Source of the DNA: Balanoglossus misakiensis
Taxonomy: Eukaryota; Hemichordata
Length of the DNA stretch: 64,000 bases
Assembly (NCBI GenBank): GCA_040954595.2
Contig: CM082578.2
Location: 2,480,001 to 2,544,000 of the forward strand
Direction: 5' to 3'
Below the pieces are notes generated by a model. It was not told the DNA's origin. It searched no databases and saw only the letters and a program-made list of their open reading frames with translations. The translations under genes and the position numbers were made by a program. Positions 46,150 through 57,800 of the stretch are shown here, piece after piece. How positions within the stretch are numbered: position 1 is the first letter of the stretch; each line of letters begins with the position of its first letter.

Positions 46150-47062
46150 GAAAACAATTTGATTTGACATGTCCCAGCTTTCCACAATGGTAACAAATAG
46201 GTCCTTACCAAATGAATTTTGACCCCGTTTAGTTCGGTATCCATTGTTGGTAGATTTCCTTGATTTTACAGAATGACTATCGTTACTAGATGTCTCTCGA
46301 GTTTCTGCTTTTGATTACTCTCTTTAGTCCATCTATGATTATACGGAGTGTTAAATTTTCTGTGTGTTAATTCATAATCATCTGCAATCTCTGCTGCTTG
46401 TTCCAAATCAAAAACGTTATGTTCATTCAAATGGGTGTTAATATCAAGGGGAACACTATTTTTAAATTCTTCCATTAGAATAAGCTTTCTCAAGTTATCA
46501 AATGATTCTCCTTCTGAAGAGATCGATACCACCTATCAAAAATGAGCTGTTTCTCTCTCGCAAAGTCAACATATGTCTGCCTGGATTGTCGTTTCAAATT
46601 GCAAAATTTCTGTCGATAGGCTTCTGGTACCAACTCGTACGCTGATCAGATTGTTTTCTTGACCAATTGATAGTCTTGGGATTCTTTATCAGACAGAGAC
46701 GAGAAAACTTCCTGAGCTTTACCAACGAGTTCACTTTGCAATAAGGTGGTCCAGTACTCAGCTGGCCATTTAAGTCGATTTGATATGAAATAAGTTTCCA
46801 CCTCGCTCTCAGAAAATTTAGGCACTAATTTGATATACTTTCTGACGTCAAACTCATTTTGCATACGCACACTCTCCTGCAAATTAAATTCAAGCTCCAA
46901 TTTTTTAATATCATATTGCTCTTTTTCTCTATCCCTTTCTGCTTGCAAAATTCTTAATCTTTCCCTACACAGCTCTTGTTGTCTTTTTAATTCCAATTTA
47001 GCCAATTCTATATCCCGTGTTACGCCCGTTTGAAGCTCGGTCCCATCATCAGAATTTTCCAA
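46150..47062 (-). pseudogene. Gmr1-like gag, frameshifted
   Basis: Starts at 47062 with an acidic stretch, a long charged coiled-coil-like region (LELKRQQELCRERLRILQ), then FDVRKYIKLVPKFSESEVET and WTTLLQSELVGKAQEVFSSL, the capsid start of this Gypsy group. After a frame break near 46640 it continues with LDINTHLNEHNVFDLEQAAE (46532-46266). A zinc knuckle, CYHCGKLGHVKSNC, lies near 46200-46155 in another frame. Several frameshifts: non-functional. Confidence 0.75.
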
Positions 47063-47074
47063 GTCTAATTCAAT

Positions 47075-47120
47075 AGCTATAGCTTTAATTATATCTATAT
47101 CTATATCTATATCTATCTAT
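47075..47120. repeat. (ATATCT)n microsatellite
   Basis: TATATC hexamer repeat at the start of the region between gag and the 5' LTR. Confidence 0.85.
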
Positions 47121-47312
47121 GTACAAACAACCAAAAGTATATATACAATATTATATTATACCAGTATATTGATGGTGTAAATCACGCTATTTGATTGGTC
47201 GAGACACGACACGTGACCGTGATATATTAGCCATATACCACAGTCATATATCATAGTCAAAGAAAATGCCTTTTTAAAATGCAAAGTTTCAATATACTGG
47301 CATAATAAAATA

Positions 47313-47453
47313 GCAATAAAACACCCCAAGCCATGGTATACCACTCGATTTTGACCAGTTCAACTCCATATACGCACGAGCGATAGCGAGTGCGTATATG
47401 TCGTGAACTGGTCAAAATCTCGTGGTATACCATGGCTGGGGGTGTTTTATTGC
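47313..47453. repeat. 141-bp near-perfect palindrome
   Basis: GCAATAAAACACCCC is inverted at GGGGGTGTTTTATTGC. The arms continue through CCATGGTATACCA and TTTTGACCAGTTCA to a small centre at CGAGCGATAGCG. Probably a fold-back MITE core inserted in the 5' untranslated region of the Gmr1-like element. Confidence 0.9.
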
Positions 47454-47583
47454 TTAAGTATACGTCTCTGCGTTGACCATCGAGCTACAATATGCTAAAA
47501 ATTGAATGTGAAATATTTATCCCAGGGATGGGGGAAGGAAAACTCAAATGAGTATTCGATCCGACCCCGGACAAGCCCCGATT

Positions 47584-47984
47584 TGTTACGACCCGCAGGC
47601 CGTCCGAGCCAAAAATATGCGGAGAATAGAGAGGCCAATTTACCTGACCGAGTGGCTTGTTTTACACCCAAACAGGCCAACAGGCCGCAGCAAAAGAAAT
47701 GGTCAAAGACAGCACACGTACAACATACCGGTCTATTTACAGTGTTAATATATTACAGTGTTAATATAATATTCACAATATGTTCAATAATATTTACAAT
47801 AAACTACAAACTAAACTCGAGCGTGACAATATGACAAAACAAAATTCCTAACCAGTTCAAAGTCTAATAAACAGTTCGGTGACTCGACGCACGTCGATAC
47901 TGGCCTTTCACTCGACGCACAGCAATTCTGGCCTTTCTTTCCGTTTTACGCCAGAGTGTGCAAAAGACAGCCTCTTATTACCTC
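47584..47984 (-). repeat. 5' LTR of the Gmr1-like element, truncated
   Basis: TGTTACGACCCGCAGG.. matches the first ~400 bp of 34495-35247. Similarity stops at TTACCTCAAA, so the outer ~350 bp and the right flank are lost. A tRNA primer site was not identified next to it. Confidence 0.8.
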
Positions 47985-48887
47985 AAACCTGTGACTACTA
48001 TACCTTACAGGGATTGGAAACGACGCATATCGAACATTTATGTCTGTCTCGGATATTGTTATGCAAATGATATGTGGGTAAAGTTCTGCGCAAGCGCACT
48101 GCCACTTACAAAACTTCTCTGTGTTTTTATATGTAAGATCGATCGTACGATAAAGGCGCACGTCAAATTTTTTTTGGGTCTATCATAAATAATGGCGAAT
48201 ATCGAAGACTTTTAGACTGGAGTGATGCGGAAGTACACCTTGATAGCGTAATTGATTATTATAGCAACTGTGAAGAGGGAGTTTGCAAAAAACGGCGACG
48301 ATTTCCTAGAGCCGCGTACAAGTACGTTGCGGGCCTACGTCTAGTACGTCCATTTCTGACGGCGACAGAAGCAAGAAAACAACTATTAATTTCGTGTCCC
48401 CTTTGTGGCCGGTAATATAGGTCCACCACGGGGTTCAGATGGCACGTTAAAGCAAAGCACAACCGACCAGAATTGAAAGGTTAGGGGAATTTCAGTGAAT
48501 TTCCGTTTAGCTTGAATTTGGAGGTTGATCGGTCTTTCTTTAAGCCTACGTAAGTTTACATCGTATGTAGTTTGGTCGTTGAAAAGTCGCAATTCTGGAA
48601 AGGGTTGTGTTAGCTGCTTTCATCGTTTGCAGTAGACATTTGAATACACGTTTTTGATGCATGTTACTAGAAATTTAGTTTATTTATATTGTCGAACGTC
48701 GAATTAGTTTGCCGAGTGACATACCCGTGGTTGTATGAAAAGCGTAGTTGCATTTCATAACATCCCATCATGACAGAACTGTGGTTGAATTACAGTTGCA
48801 TTTCATCATGCTGAAATCCCACGGACATGGAAGTTTCATTTCCAGCGCTACGCGTACTACTAGACTATCGTGCTTAAATTATTAGTG
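47985..48887. other. No gene seen
   Basis: 47998-48045 shares an inverted segment with 29310-29355. Short frames (48259-48592, -) have no recognisable motif. Confidence 0.35.
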
Positions 48888-49075
48888 CGAAGGACAAGGT
48901 TTTCTCTATGCTGGTGGCCGAAGGACAGGTTTAGCTCAGTAATTAAAGCCGAAGGACATGTGTAGCTCCGTAATTTAGGCCGAAGGAAAGCGAAGGACGC
49001 TGATATCTCCATATTTTAGGGATAGGGGAAGCGAAGGACAGTCATATTTCCATATTTGAGGGCGAAGGACACGAT
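48888..49075 (+). repeat. 31-bp tandem array
   Basis: CGAAGGACA-type starts at 48888, 48919, 48950, 48981, 49032 and 49063. Steps are 31 bp except one of 51 caused by an extra CGAAGGAAAG. Unit of the type CCGAAGGACAN5TAGCTCNGTAATT; copies are diverged. Confidence 0.8.
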
Positions 49076-49269
49076 TCTCTCACGATTATCAGAGACTTGG
49101 CGTCAGCTAGTACACGTCTGACCAGAATTACTGATATCAATGTCGAGATCTTAAGTAGAGTGTCATGTTTACACGAAACAAATCTAAACAAACATACCTC
49201 AATGCCATGGAAACGTTACGTAACAATACTTTTTAATTAAACAACAAATTCTACAAGCAAACATGCTTC

Positions 49270-50190
49270 ATCAGATTTTTTTTTACATAGAATGGACTTT
49301 TCATACATAATCAGATCTCTGAATGTGAAGAAAACAGTTAGTTTTTAGGTTTTTTTGTAAAAATGACCTTTTCGACCTCAAAAATGTGGCCAAAAATGGC
49401 ATTTTTGTATTGATTGGGGTCAAAAAGACTGCTTTATGTTTTATATAGAATGGACTTTTCATACATAATCAGATCTCTGAATGTGAAGAAAACAGTTAGT
49501 TTTTAGGTTTTTTTGTAAAAATGACCTTTTCGACCTCAAAAATGTGGCCAAAAATGGCATTATTGTATTGATTGGGGTCAAAAAGACTGCTTTATGTTTT
49601 ATAGTCACCATTTTACACATAGAATTGACTTTCCATATATCATCAAATCAATCAATATGAAGAGAAGAGTGTGTTTTAAGTTTTGTCTAAAAATGACGTT
49701 TTTGGGCAAAAAATGGTCAAAAAGGCAATTTGTCTCGTTTGGGGTCAGTCAGACTGCTTTTTTCGTAATATCAACCAAATTTTACATAGAATAGGCATAT
49801 CATAATATGTCATCAGATCTTCGAATGTGACGAAAACAGTGTGTTTTTAGTGTTTTCTAAAAATGACCTTTTTGGGTTAAAAAGTGCCAAAATGGCAATT
49901 TTGTCTTGGGTGGGGTCAGTCAGACTGCTTTTTTCATAATATCAACCAAATTTTACATAGAATAGGCATATCATATGTCATCAGATCTTCGAATGTGACG
50001 AAAACAGTGTGTTTTTAGTGTTTTCTAAAAATGACCTTTTTGGGGTTAAAAAGTGCAAAAATGGCAATTTTGTCTTGGGTGGGGTCAATAAGACTGACTT
50101 TTTTGGAATCAGCACCATTTTTTACATAGAATGGACTTCACAAACCTTCCTTACCAATTTTTTTATTTAAAGGCACCTATCTCCTAGGGT
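49270..50190. repeat. ~158-bp satellite block, related to 12-14 kb
   Basis: AGAATGGACTTTTCATACAT occurs at 49290 and 49448. Units carry AAAATGACCTTTTCGACCTC and GGGGTCAATAAGACTG. The right boundary GGCACCTATCTCCTAGG is the inverse of the boundary at 11958-11970. Confidence 0.8.
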
Positions 50191-51139
50191 AATAACTTGT
50201 CATCATAGTCACTAATTGGTAAAGGTACTGGGAAGTATGACGTAATGATGACGTAATTGATTATTATATCAATTTTTTGCAATAATTAGATACTTTACTC
50301 AATCAGCTTTCTGTTGATATCAAACACATCACAGTTTTCATCAGTACAATTGCACAGAGACATGTTTTGCAAAACCTCACATTTATAGGTGAACAGAACA
50401 CCATTTTCGTAAGGGTATTTTGACTTATGACGTCACTATGATGTCATGATTTGTCATATCACTTTTATTTTGTAATTAATGGAAAGCTTGTTTATTAAGC
50501 TTTCTTTTGATACCAAATACATCCCTGTTGTTCGAGGTATACGTTCAGAGAGACAGTATTTTACAAGACTAATTTACCCCCCTACGTCAATTTATATGCA
50601 CTTTTAGGCTTTCCTACATACGTTACCCAATATAATTTAGAAGCCAATAACTCGAAAACGCCCCGGTGCCCATATGGCAAACACAGTGAATTTTACTCAG
50701 TATATGATAGGCTTTCAGAAAAACATTGTCTCGAAAATTCCCCCGGGGGGAGGGGGGGGGGGAGGTAAACCCCTACTGGCTAATACGTAGACGTCAGGAC
50801 ACTTGCTGCACCAAATATGTTAAATGATAACTTATTTGAGGATGTCATGTGTGACACCTAGGTGAAGTATCAGATGGAGAAGGCACTTAGGGGACAGTGT
50901 GATGGGCTGGGGTTATTCATTTTAGAAAATGTTGTAAAGTGTTTTTTTTTTAAATCCCTGGCCACGCAATTGCCAAACTTTGTAGGAAACAAATGTGGAA
51001 GAGACAATCAGCTCTTAAACACAGAACATCTGTCAAAAAGTCCCTATGTGGTAGCCTCAAAGACATAACCAATGAGTAAAAATTCCCATAATTCGACTGT
51101 GACTGTGTACTTAAATAGTTAATACACATAGTACACCTG
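50191..51139. other. No gene seen
   Basis: Two loosely similar stretches (TGACGTAATGATGACGTAAT, TATGACGTCACTATGATGTC) and a G-run at 50744-50762. No coding signal. Confidence 0.35.
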
Positions 51140-51728
51140 GGGCGCATTCGATTTGCACGATCATGATTGTGATTGGCGTGACGTCATTGTTGAAAGCGAG
51201 GCTGTAAACAAAACGGAATAGCGTAATCATGTTTACATGTAATGGCTGCCATCAGCGTCGGTGCGTACTTTTACGATTAAAATGTTTGAAAATACTCATT
51301 TTTTGTTAGACAAAAACAAACTGACAAACAAAACAGTTATCATACTTACCGAGCGAACGCTCCCTTAACCCAGTACAGTAGAATACGATAGGCAGACCGC
51401 GGACTGGCGCCCTGACATTTTTTTTTGATCCATGGTAAAAACGAAGCATAATATAAATAAAATATAGCACTTATAATTCAACTTGCGTCTAACAACTTAA
51501 AATATCGCAATACAAGTCAAACTCTGCTCTTGGTAGTTTTAAAATTACAGCCGCTTCGGTACCGGCTGCTCCGTCGTCCGCCATTTTTGTGTGTTTAATC
51601 ACAACAATCACGCTCGGAGGCGTGATTGTTGTGATTGTCAATCATGATTATGATTGGGCGTATTCGAACGCGCAATCACGATCACGATTGGCCAATCACA
51701 ATCATGATCGTGCAAATCGAACGCGCCC
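51140..51728. mobile_element. PIF/Harbinger-like MITE (589 bp)
   Basis: GGGCGCATTCGATTTGCACG at the left is inverted at the right (CGTGCAAATCGAACGCGCCC); inverted similarity runs ~38 bp. CTG on both sides (51137-51139 and 51729-51731) gives a 3-bp target duplication. A second dyad, ATCACAACAATCACGCTCGG with its inverse, lies inside the right end. No transposase. Confidence 0.75.
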
Positions 51729-52670
51729 CTGTTATAGGTCTGAATTCTAGTTGGAGTAAAGAAGTACAAACACGCAAAGAATATTGTGGTTTCTCCATTT
51801 GCTACCTCAAGATGGCGCCCTTTTTAGCAGAAGTCATAATATTGACCTCGGGACATTTCTTCAAGTTGACATACACTTTTTGGCAGGTTAAAGCATGGTT
51901 AAAGGTTGTGTTTGAATTAAATTTGTTACTAATGATACCTTTATGTTAAAAATACATACCATTTTGCTTAAACATTTCAACCAAGGGACCATGAGAACTC
52001 AAGAACATTTTAAAGTACCATGTACATGTACCTGACTTCTGATATTATTAAAGATTTATCCCAGTGAACCATTACAACTATGGATTCACCCAAAAGTGTA
52101 CCCGAAAATATGCAAATGTAACACGTGACCTCATTATATATTCATAATGGCCACCAACACGGTAATATTTTTACTTTTTTCACACATTTTTCAATTTTTA
52201 TACAATAATTACAAGGAAATGAATTTCTACAGTAATACTATATTCCCAATAAGTCTATATATTTTAGTGTTCATTTTTCATTTTACACTTCCTGCATTCA
52301 CATTTCTCCTGGAAATGAAGTAACAGTTTCATAATAATTGTCAGCTATTGAATATTGAAATAATAAAACAATGTTAAAAATAGACAGTAAGAATGAGAAC
52401 CTGGCAGCATTTGTCCACATGGTTTCCAATTAATGATTTCCCATGGGAGGCCTGGCTGTACACACGAATTTCACCCAGCGCCTTGTTGAGTCTCCTGAAA
52501 GTATAGCCTGCATCCCTGGGTAATCCCTCTTTCTTGCTACATCTTTCTCTCTGTATGCAGAAATGTTAAATTATCAAACTTTTTGACATTATATGTCAAA
52601 AGCTGTGGAGGAAAAGCTAGTCGTGACAGTATTCTTAAAAGAGATAAGCAACACAGTAATCCAGGTAATA
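51729..52670. other. No gene seen
   Basis: AT-rich, no supported ORF or repeat. Confidence 0.35.
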
Positions 52671-52850
52671 ACCTTAAGTTTTGCCATTGCTCTGAGCCTC
52701 TCTTGATCACATGATGCTCTTGATAAATCATTGAATGACGTGCCAGCATCATCATTGTCACTATCACTGTCATCATGAAGCAGTTCCTGCACAATCTGCT
52801 TTTCTAGCAACGCAGCCTCGGCCTCATCAGAGTCTGCCTCCCTCTCCAAT
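52671..52850 (-). CDS. Putative acidic exon, cut by a MITE half
   Basis: The minus-strand open stretch reads EREADSDEAEAALLEKQIVQ, LLHDDSDSDNDDAGTSFNDL, then DQERLRAMAKLK, ending AAG before GTTATT (weak donor). The biased, acidic and helical content looks protein-like. Its upstream edge coincides with the MITE remnant, so the true exon start is unknown. Family not recognised. Confidence 0.3.
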
Positions 52851-53050
52851 CTCACGAGAGTGAAAAACTCCACAAAATGAATAATATTCATTTTGGCGAG
52901 ATTTTTACTTTCATATCCCTAAAACGTGATGGAAGATGTGTGTGGTCAAATGTTGATTCACTATATATCCGCATGTAGAATATCATAAACAGTGTCTTGT
53001 ATCAAACATAATTTATGGAAAAAGGGCTGCGAGAGAGAGACTTTGTCCCT
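52851..53050. mobile_element. Half copy of the fold-back MITE
   Basis: Matches the right half of 31524-31877 (CACGAGAGTGAAAAACT to CTTTGTCCCT) and is followed by TTAA (53051-53054). The left half is absent; the break falls near the fold-back centre. Confidence 0.8.
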
Positions 53051-53054
53051 TTAA

Positions 53055-54165
53055 ACAGTATACAAGGAAACTACAAGAATGAAAGATTCTTTTGAACCTG
53101 ACAGGTGAACAAATAAAAATTAATCAAGTCCAATGTCCAATGTTTAGTAGAAAGTTCCATAAACTCGGCGAAGGAGGTGACGACACTGTCCAATTAATCG
53201 ACCTTGGTGGATGTACTCAGCCATAATCTTCAGTTGACTTGTTGTCTGGGCTCAGTAGTCAGGAATGATCCTGGTTGATTGCCATCCCAGGGAGGATGGG
53301 AATCTCGGAAAAGAGGCATTCTTGTATATCGTCATCGTCCGTGAAAACAAGGGGAAAGGGTATACGTATACTTTTTCGGAAACACTTGCCGGTGGCTGCG
53401 AGAGTCTGTCGGGTATTCAAAGCTCGAAAAATGCACTCCTTCTCTTATATTGGTGGGTGATTTTGGTCAAGTTGTCCCATATTTAAAATAGATTGTCTTC
53501 GTTTGTTGAACATCCTTTTCGAACAAGCACGAGTGTCTACTCCGCTTTCCCCGGCCTGGGATTGGCACCGCCAGGGGTATGTGGGCATAGTTGAACAGTC
53601 TCATATTACGTGCAGTTGGAAGTGGCAGGGCCGGGTATAGGGATAATTGGTTATGGGTAACGGTCGCTCGTGATGGGTAGTCGAGTATGGTATCATAGGT
53701 AGTCGGGCATAAGGCTAAAAAATAATTGGTGTTACTTCTTGCAGTGGTGTAGCAATAAATATCAATTGCGTTCACCTGCTCATTTGAGTTTTCAATTACG
53801 TCGGTTCAATTATTAGACACGTTACTATGAGTGAAAGAAATCACACTCAGTTTGCACGAACACACATTTTAGGTATTCATTTATGTCTAACATAAATTAC
53901 ATTCGCATACATGGCTCAATGTCGCATGAGAAATAAAAAAAACATCGATATTTAATATTCACGACAGCGAACAAACTGTCGACGAACAATTGTTGTGCGT
54001 TTTATCGCTATCCGGTTCTTCGGTTGTTGGCGTTGAATTAATCACCACGTTAAACCCCGGTGCGGGGTATAAAAGACCCCCCAAATCAGTGGCGAATTTT
54101 AATGCCGTTTGACTGACAGACAACACCAACGATCTTGGCTCTATGAAAATCGGCCCAAACAGGTC
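53055..54165. other. No recognised gene; flank of the Gypsy insertion
   Basis: No known protein motif. A TATAAAAG box at 54068-54075 follows TTAAACCCCGGTGCGG, which recurs inverted at about 62555-62571; significance unclear. Confidence 0.3.
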
Positions 54166-54807
54166 TGTCACGGTTGTCGCCGTTCATTCCAACATATTCA
54201 CACCAAACAGGTTACGGTTAACAAAGACATAGGCCTTACATTTAATAACTGAAATGGAACAAATACATGTCAGTTCCAACGTGTGTGGCCGGTCTGGCTA
54301 CAGAGGTGAACTGCTAAATTACACACATGTATGGGAGTTCACCTCCAACAGAATACACCAAAATTCATGCAAGTGAAAAATATAGACATACAATTGGAAA
54401 ATTGACGCAAGTTAAAGACACCAATTACTTGTGCTGAAATGAGTCGGTAGAATGCACCAAAATACAAAGCTTCAAGCAACAGGTAAGGTACAAGGAAACT
54501 AACCTGAAATGGAACAAATACATGTCAGTTCCAACGTGTGTGGCCGGTCTGGCTACAGAGGTGAACTGACCAATTTTATGCACCATGTCCTTTTATATCA
54601 GCAATTACATCATAGTGCCAGATTAGCTTGTGTTCATTGGTCAAATGAAACTTCCAGGTGGTTTGCATATAATTAAGATCAACCAATTGAAGGTAAGTAC
54701 TATTACGTCATATGAATAATTGAATAACTAATTACTATAAGATACAGGTATAACATACATACAGATATACATGTATACAAATTCAATGGATCAACAAGGC
54801 CGTTACA
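54166..54807 (-). repeat. 3' LTR
   Basis: TGTCACGG..CCGTTACA on the plus strand; in element sense TGTAACGG..CCGTGACA. An internal ~65-bp direct repeat (CTGAAATGGAACAAATACAT at 54250 and 54502) and an inverted pair GAGGTGAACT/AGTTCACCTC are visible. ATTAAA in minus sense near 54240 could be the polyadenylation signal. Confidence 0.95.
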
Positions 54808-54830
54808 CGCACCCCTGCGAGGAGAAATGG
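54808..54830 (-). other. Weak polypurine tract region next to the 3' LTR
   Basis: In element sense the sequence before the LTR is CTCGCAGGGGTGCG. Only AGGGG is pure purine, so the plus-strand primer site is poorly defined. Confidence 0.35.
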
Positions 54831-54866
54831 CGTCCTCGTCATTTAAAGTAAGTTAAAGATATTTGA

Positions 54867-57800
54867 TTAATAGTGGCAATTAATAAATGGTATAGAAGAT
54901 AAAGTCGTATGAGAAAACTGTTTTAGATTCCATTGTTCGGGACTATATCTATCTGGAGGTCGTCTCTGTCGTGTAGGATAGCGTGGTTCAGGTGGAGTAC
55001 TACTACTGGAGTCAGGACTGATGTTGGTTGTAGCAGGAGTGATACCATCTGGATCGCTCGATGACCAACCATCCGTACTTTGCAAAATATGATTCGAGAA
55101 ATCTGAGGTAAGTACTTGAGAAGGTCCATCCGGATTAACCATACTTGTGGGGTTGTCCATCAGGGAACTTTCTCTTCTGGATGGGATGAATTCTGCAGCA
55201 GTAGGATTAAGAGCATTGTGTTCTGTTGGCAAGTTGATAGTTGACACGAATTGCAATTTACCAATGCCGTCATCATCTTCGTCCACTGCATCCTGGGTAG
55301 CATCGTTGATAACACCCGGTACACTCTGCTTAACATCACGCTGCGTCATCTTGGTGTTAACATCGTCATCCAGTTCGTCCGGAATTATTGGTATTGGGAG
55401 TAGCAAATTTCTATGTAGTGTCCGCTTCCTTCCACCCTTAACTTGTTTTTGTACCACGTATACTGGAATGTCTTCTATGGGCTGTGAAATCACTGTATAT
55501 GGATCCTTTTCCCATTGGTCTGCCAATTTGTAATTGTCTTTAGGTCCTGTATTCTTCACCAACACAGTATCACCAGGTTGTATTATGGCCACCTTCACTT
55601 TTCTATCATATGACTTCTTCTGCCGTTCACCAGACTTAACAGACCGTTCCGTTGCTACTTTATAGGCGTAATCCAACCGTTCGGCAAGTTTCGTCACATA
55701 ATCTGAAACTGTTCCACCATATTCTAGGTTGGTCTGGTCTGCATGTCCAGATACATCTATAGGCAGTCTTGGTTCACGACCAAACATCAAAAAGAAAGGT
55801 GAATATCCGGTGCTTTCATGCTTTGTAGAATTATAGGCATGAACCATCGTATTGACATGTGAAGCCCATCTTGTCTTGTTGTCTTCATTCATAGTTCCAA
55901 GCATCTGTAATAACGTCTTATTAAATCGTTCGCACATTCCATTTCCCTGGGGGTGGTATGGAGTGGTCCTGGACTTCTTAATATTAGCTATTCGGCAAAG
56001 TTCCTGAATTGTAGACGACTCAAAGTTTCGCCCCTGGTCACTGTGTAATCGTCCTGGGAACCCATAATGCAAAATCAAATGTTCAAACAATGCTTTGGCA
56101 GTTGTTTTGGCAGACTGGTTCTTTGTAGGTACTGCTATAGCGTATCGAGTGAAATGGTCCGTCATCACTAATATGTTGCTATATCCTTGATCTGGGGTTG
56201 GTATATGGAGAAAGTCAATGCACACCATTTCCATCGGTTGTGATGTGTGAATATTAACCAAGGGAGTTCTGGGTAAGGAAGTTGAACTTTTCCTGCGAAT
56301 GCATGGTAAACAATGTTCCACTTTCTTTTGAACATCCATCGACATCCTAGGCCAGTAGAATCTTCGTCGTACCAGATCCAGGGTTTTATCTTGGCCAAAG
56401 TGTCCAAGTTTATCATGTAGTTCCTCCAGGACATCTTTTCTATGGTGTACTGGTAAGACAAGTTGCAAATATTGTATATCATCGATGAAGCATTTCCTGT
56501 ATAGGACTCCATTCTTCAGAACAAGGCGTTTCCAATCTTGTATAAGTAGTCTGATATCTCCTGTATGATCTCTCATAAGTGGTTTGTGGTCCTTTTCAAG
56601 CTGATCAGTCACATACCGTATTGTTGAATCTTTGGACTGCTCCGTCTTCCAGAACACATCATCCCCACCTTGAACTACTGCAGGTCTGTCCTCATCTGCT
56701 ACCATTCCGAATGAAGTTACGTATGGACCTTCTGTTGCTCGACAAAGCGCCTGGACTACATCGGCTCCCAGATTGGTTTCCGTCTCTGGATTCTCTCTAT
56801 TCCATGGAATCCTAGACAAAGCGTCAGCCTCTATATTCTTCTTACCACTCCGGTAAACAATAGAGAAGTCGTACAATGACAAGTCTGACAACCATCTGTG
56901 TCCCACCGCATCCAGTTTCGCAGAAGTTAACACATACGTCAAAGGGTTGTTGTCTGTAAACACAGTGAATTTGCTTCCATACAGGTAGTCGTTGAACTTC
57001 TTGGTGACGGCCCATTTCAGTGCCAAAAATTCTAATTTATGAGCTGGATAATTACTTTCAGACTTGGTGAGTCCTCTACTTGCATAGGCAATTACTCTGA
57101 GAATACCTTTCTGGCGTTGATACAGCACTGCTCCCAGACCTGTGGAACTTGCATCAGTATGTATTTCAAATGGAAGTGAGTAGTCAGCAAAGGCTAGTAT
57201 TGGTGACGACATTAGGCTCTTCCTCAGAGTGTCGAAAGCTTGTTGTTCCTGTTGTCCCCACTGGAGTTTTTCAAATTTTCCCGCCTTATTCCTTGACTGA
57301 CGTCCACACAGCAAGTCGTTAAGTGGCTTGGCAATATTACTGTAGCTTTGGATAAATCTCCTGTAATACCCTGCAAATCCAAGAAATCTTCTCAGTTCTG
57401 TTACAGTAGTGGGTATTGGCCATTCCTTCAGAGCTGCTACCTTGTCTGGGTCCGTTGTAATTCCGTCGGCTGATACCACGTGTCCAAGATATTTCACCTT
57501 CTTCTGGAATAAAACACATTTCGTTGCCTTCAACTTTAATCCATGTGATGCCAGCCGCTGGAATACCCGCTCCAATCTATTGAGGTGGTCTTCAAAAGTC
57601 TTCGAAAATACTATGATGTCATCTAAATACACACAACATTCTCTGAACGCCAATTCTCCAAAACACTTCTCCATGAGACGCTGGAAAGTTGCAGGTGCGT
57701 TGGTCAGACCCATAGACATACGGTTGAATTCAAATAAGCCGAAGTTTCCCACCGTGAAAGCTGTCTTCGCTTTGTCGTCTTCCGCCATCTGTACTTGGTA

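Larger units (their letters stand above)
34495..47984 (-). mobile_element. Dead Gmr1-like Ty3/Gypsy element with nested insertions
   Basis: In minus-strand order: truncated 5' LTR (47984-47584), gag (47062-~46150), protease joined to the integrase C-terminal domain (46147-45032), RT (45031-44600), an insertion, the RT end (38634-38529), an insertion, RNase H (36669-36363), an insertion, the RNase H end (35569-~35375), then the 3' LTR (35247-34495). An integrase C-terminal module lying between protease and RT is the domain order known for the Gmr1 group. Stops, frameshifts and loss of the integrase core make it dead. Exact joins at three insertion sites support a single original element. Confidence 0.75.

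Noticed and set aside
54068-54075. TATAAAAG as a host promoter next to the Gypsy insertion
   Set aside because: No downstream coding sequence recognised in either direction; a match of this length is common.
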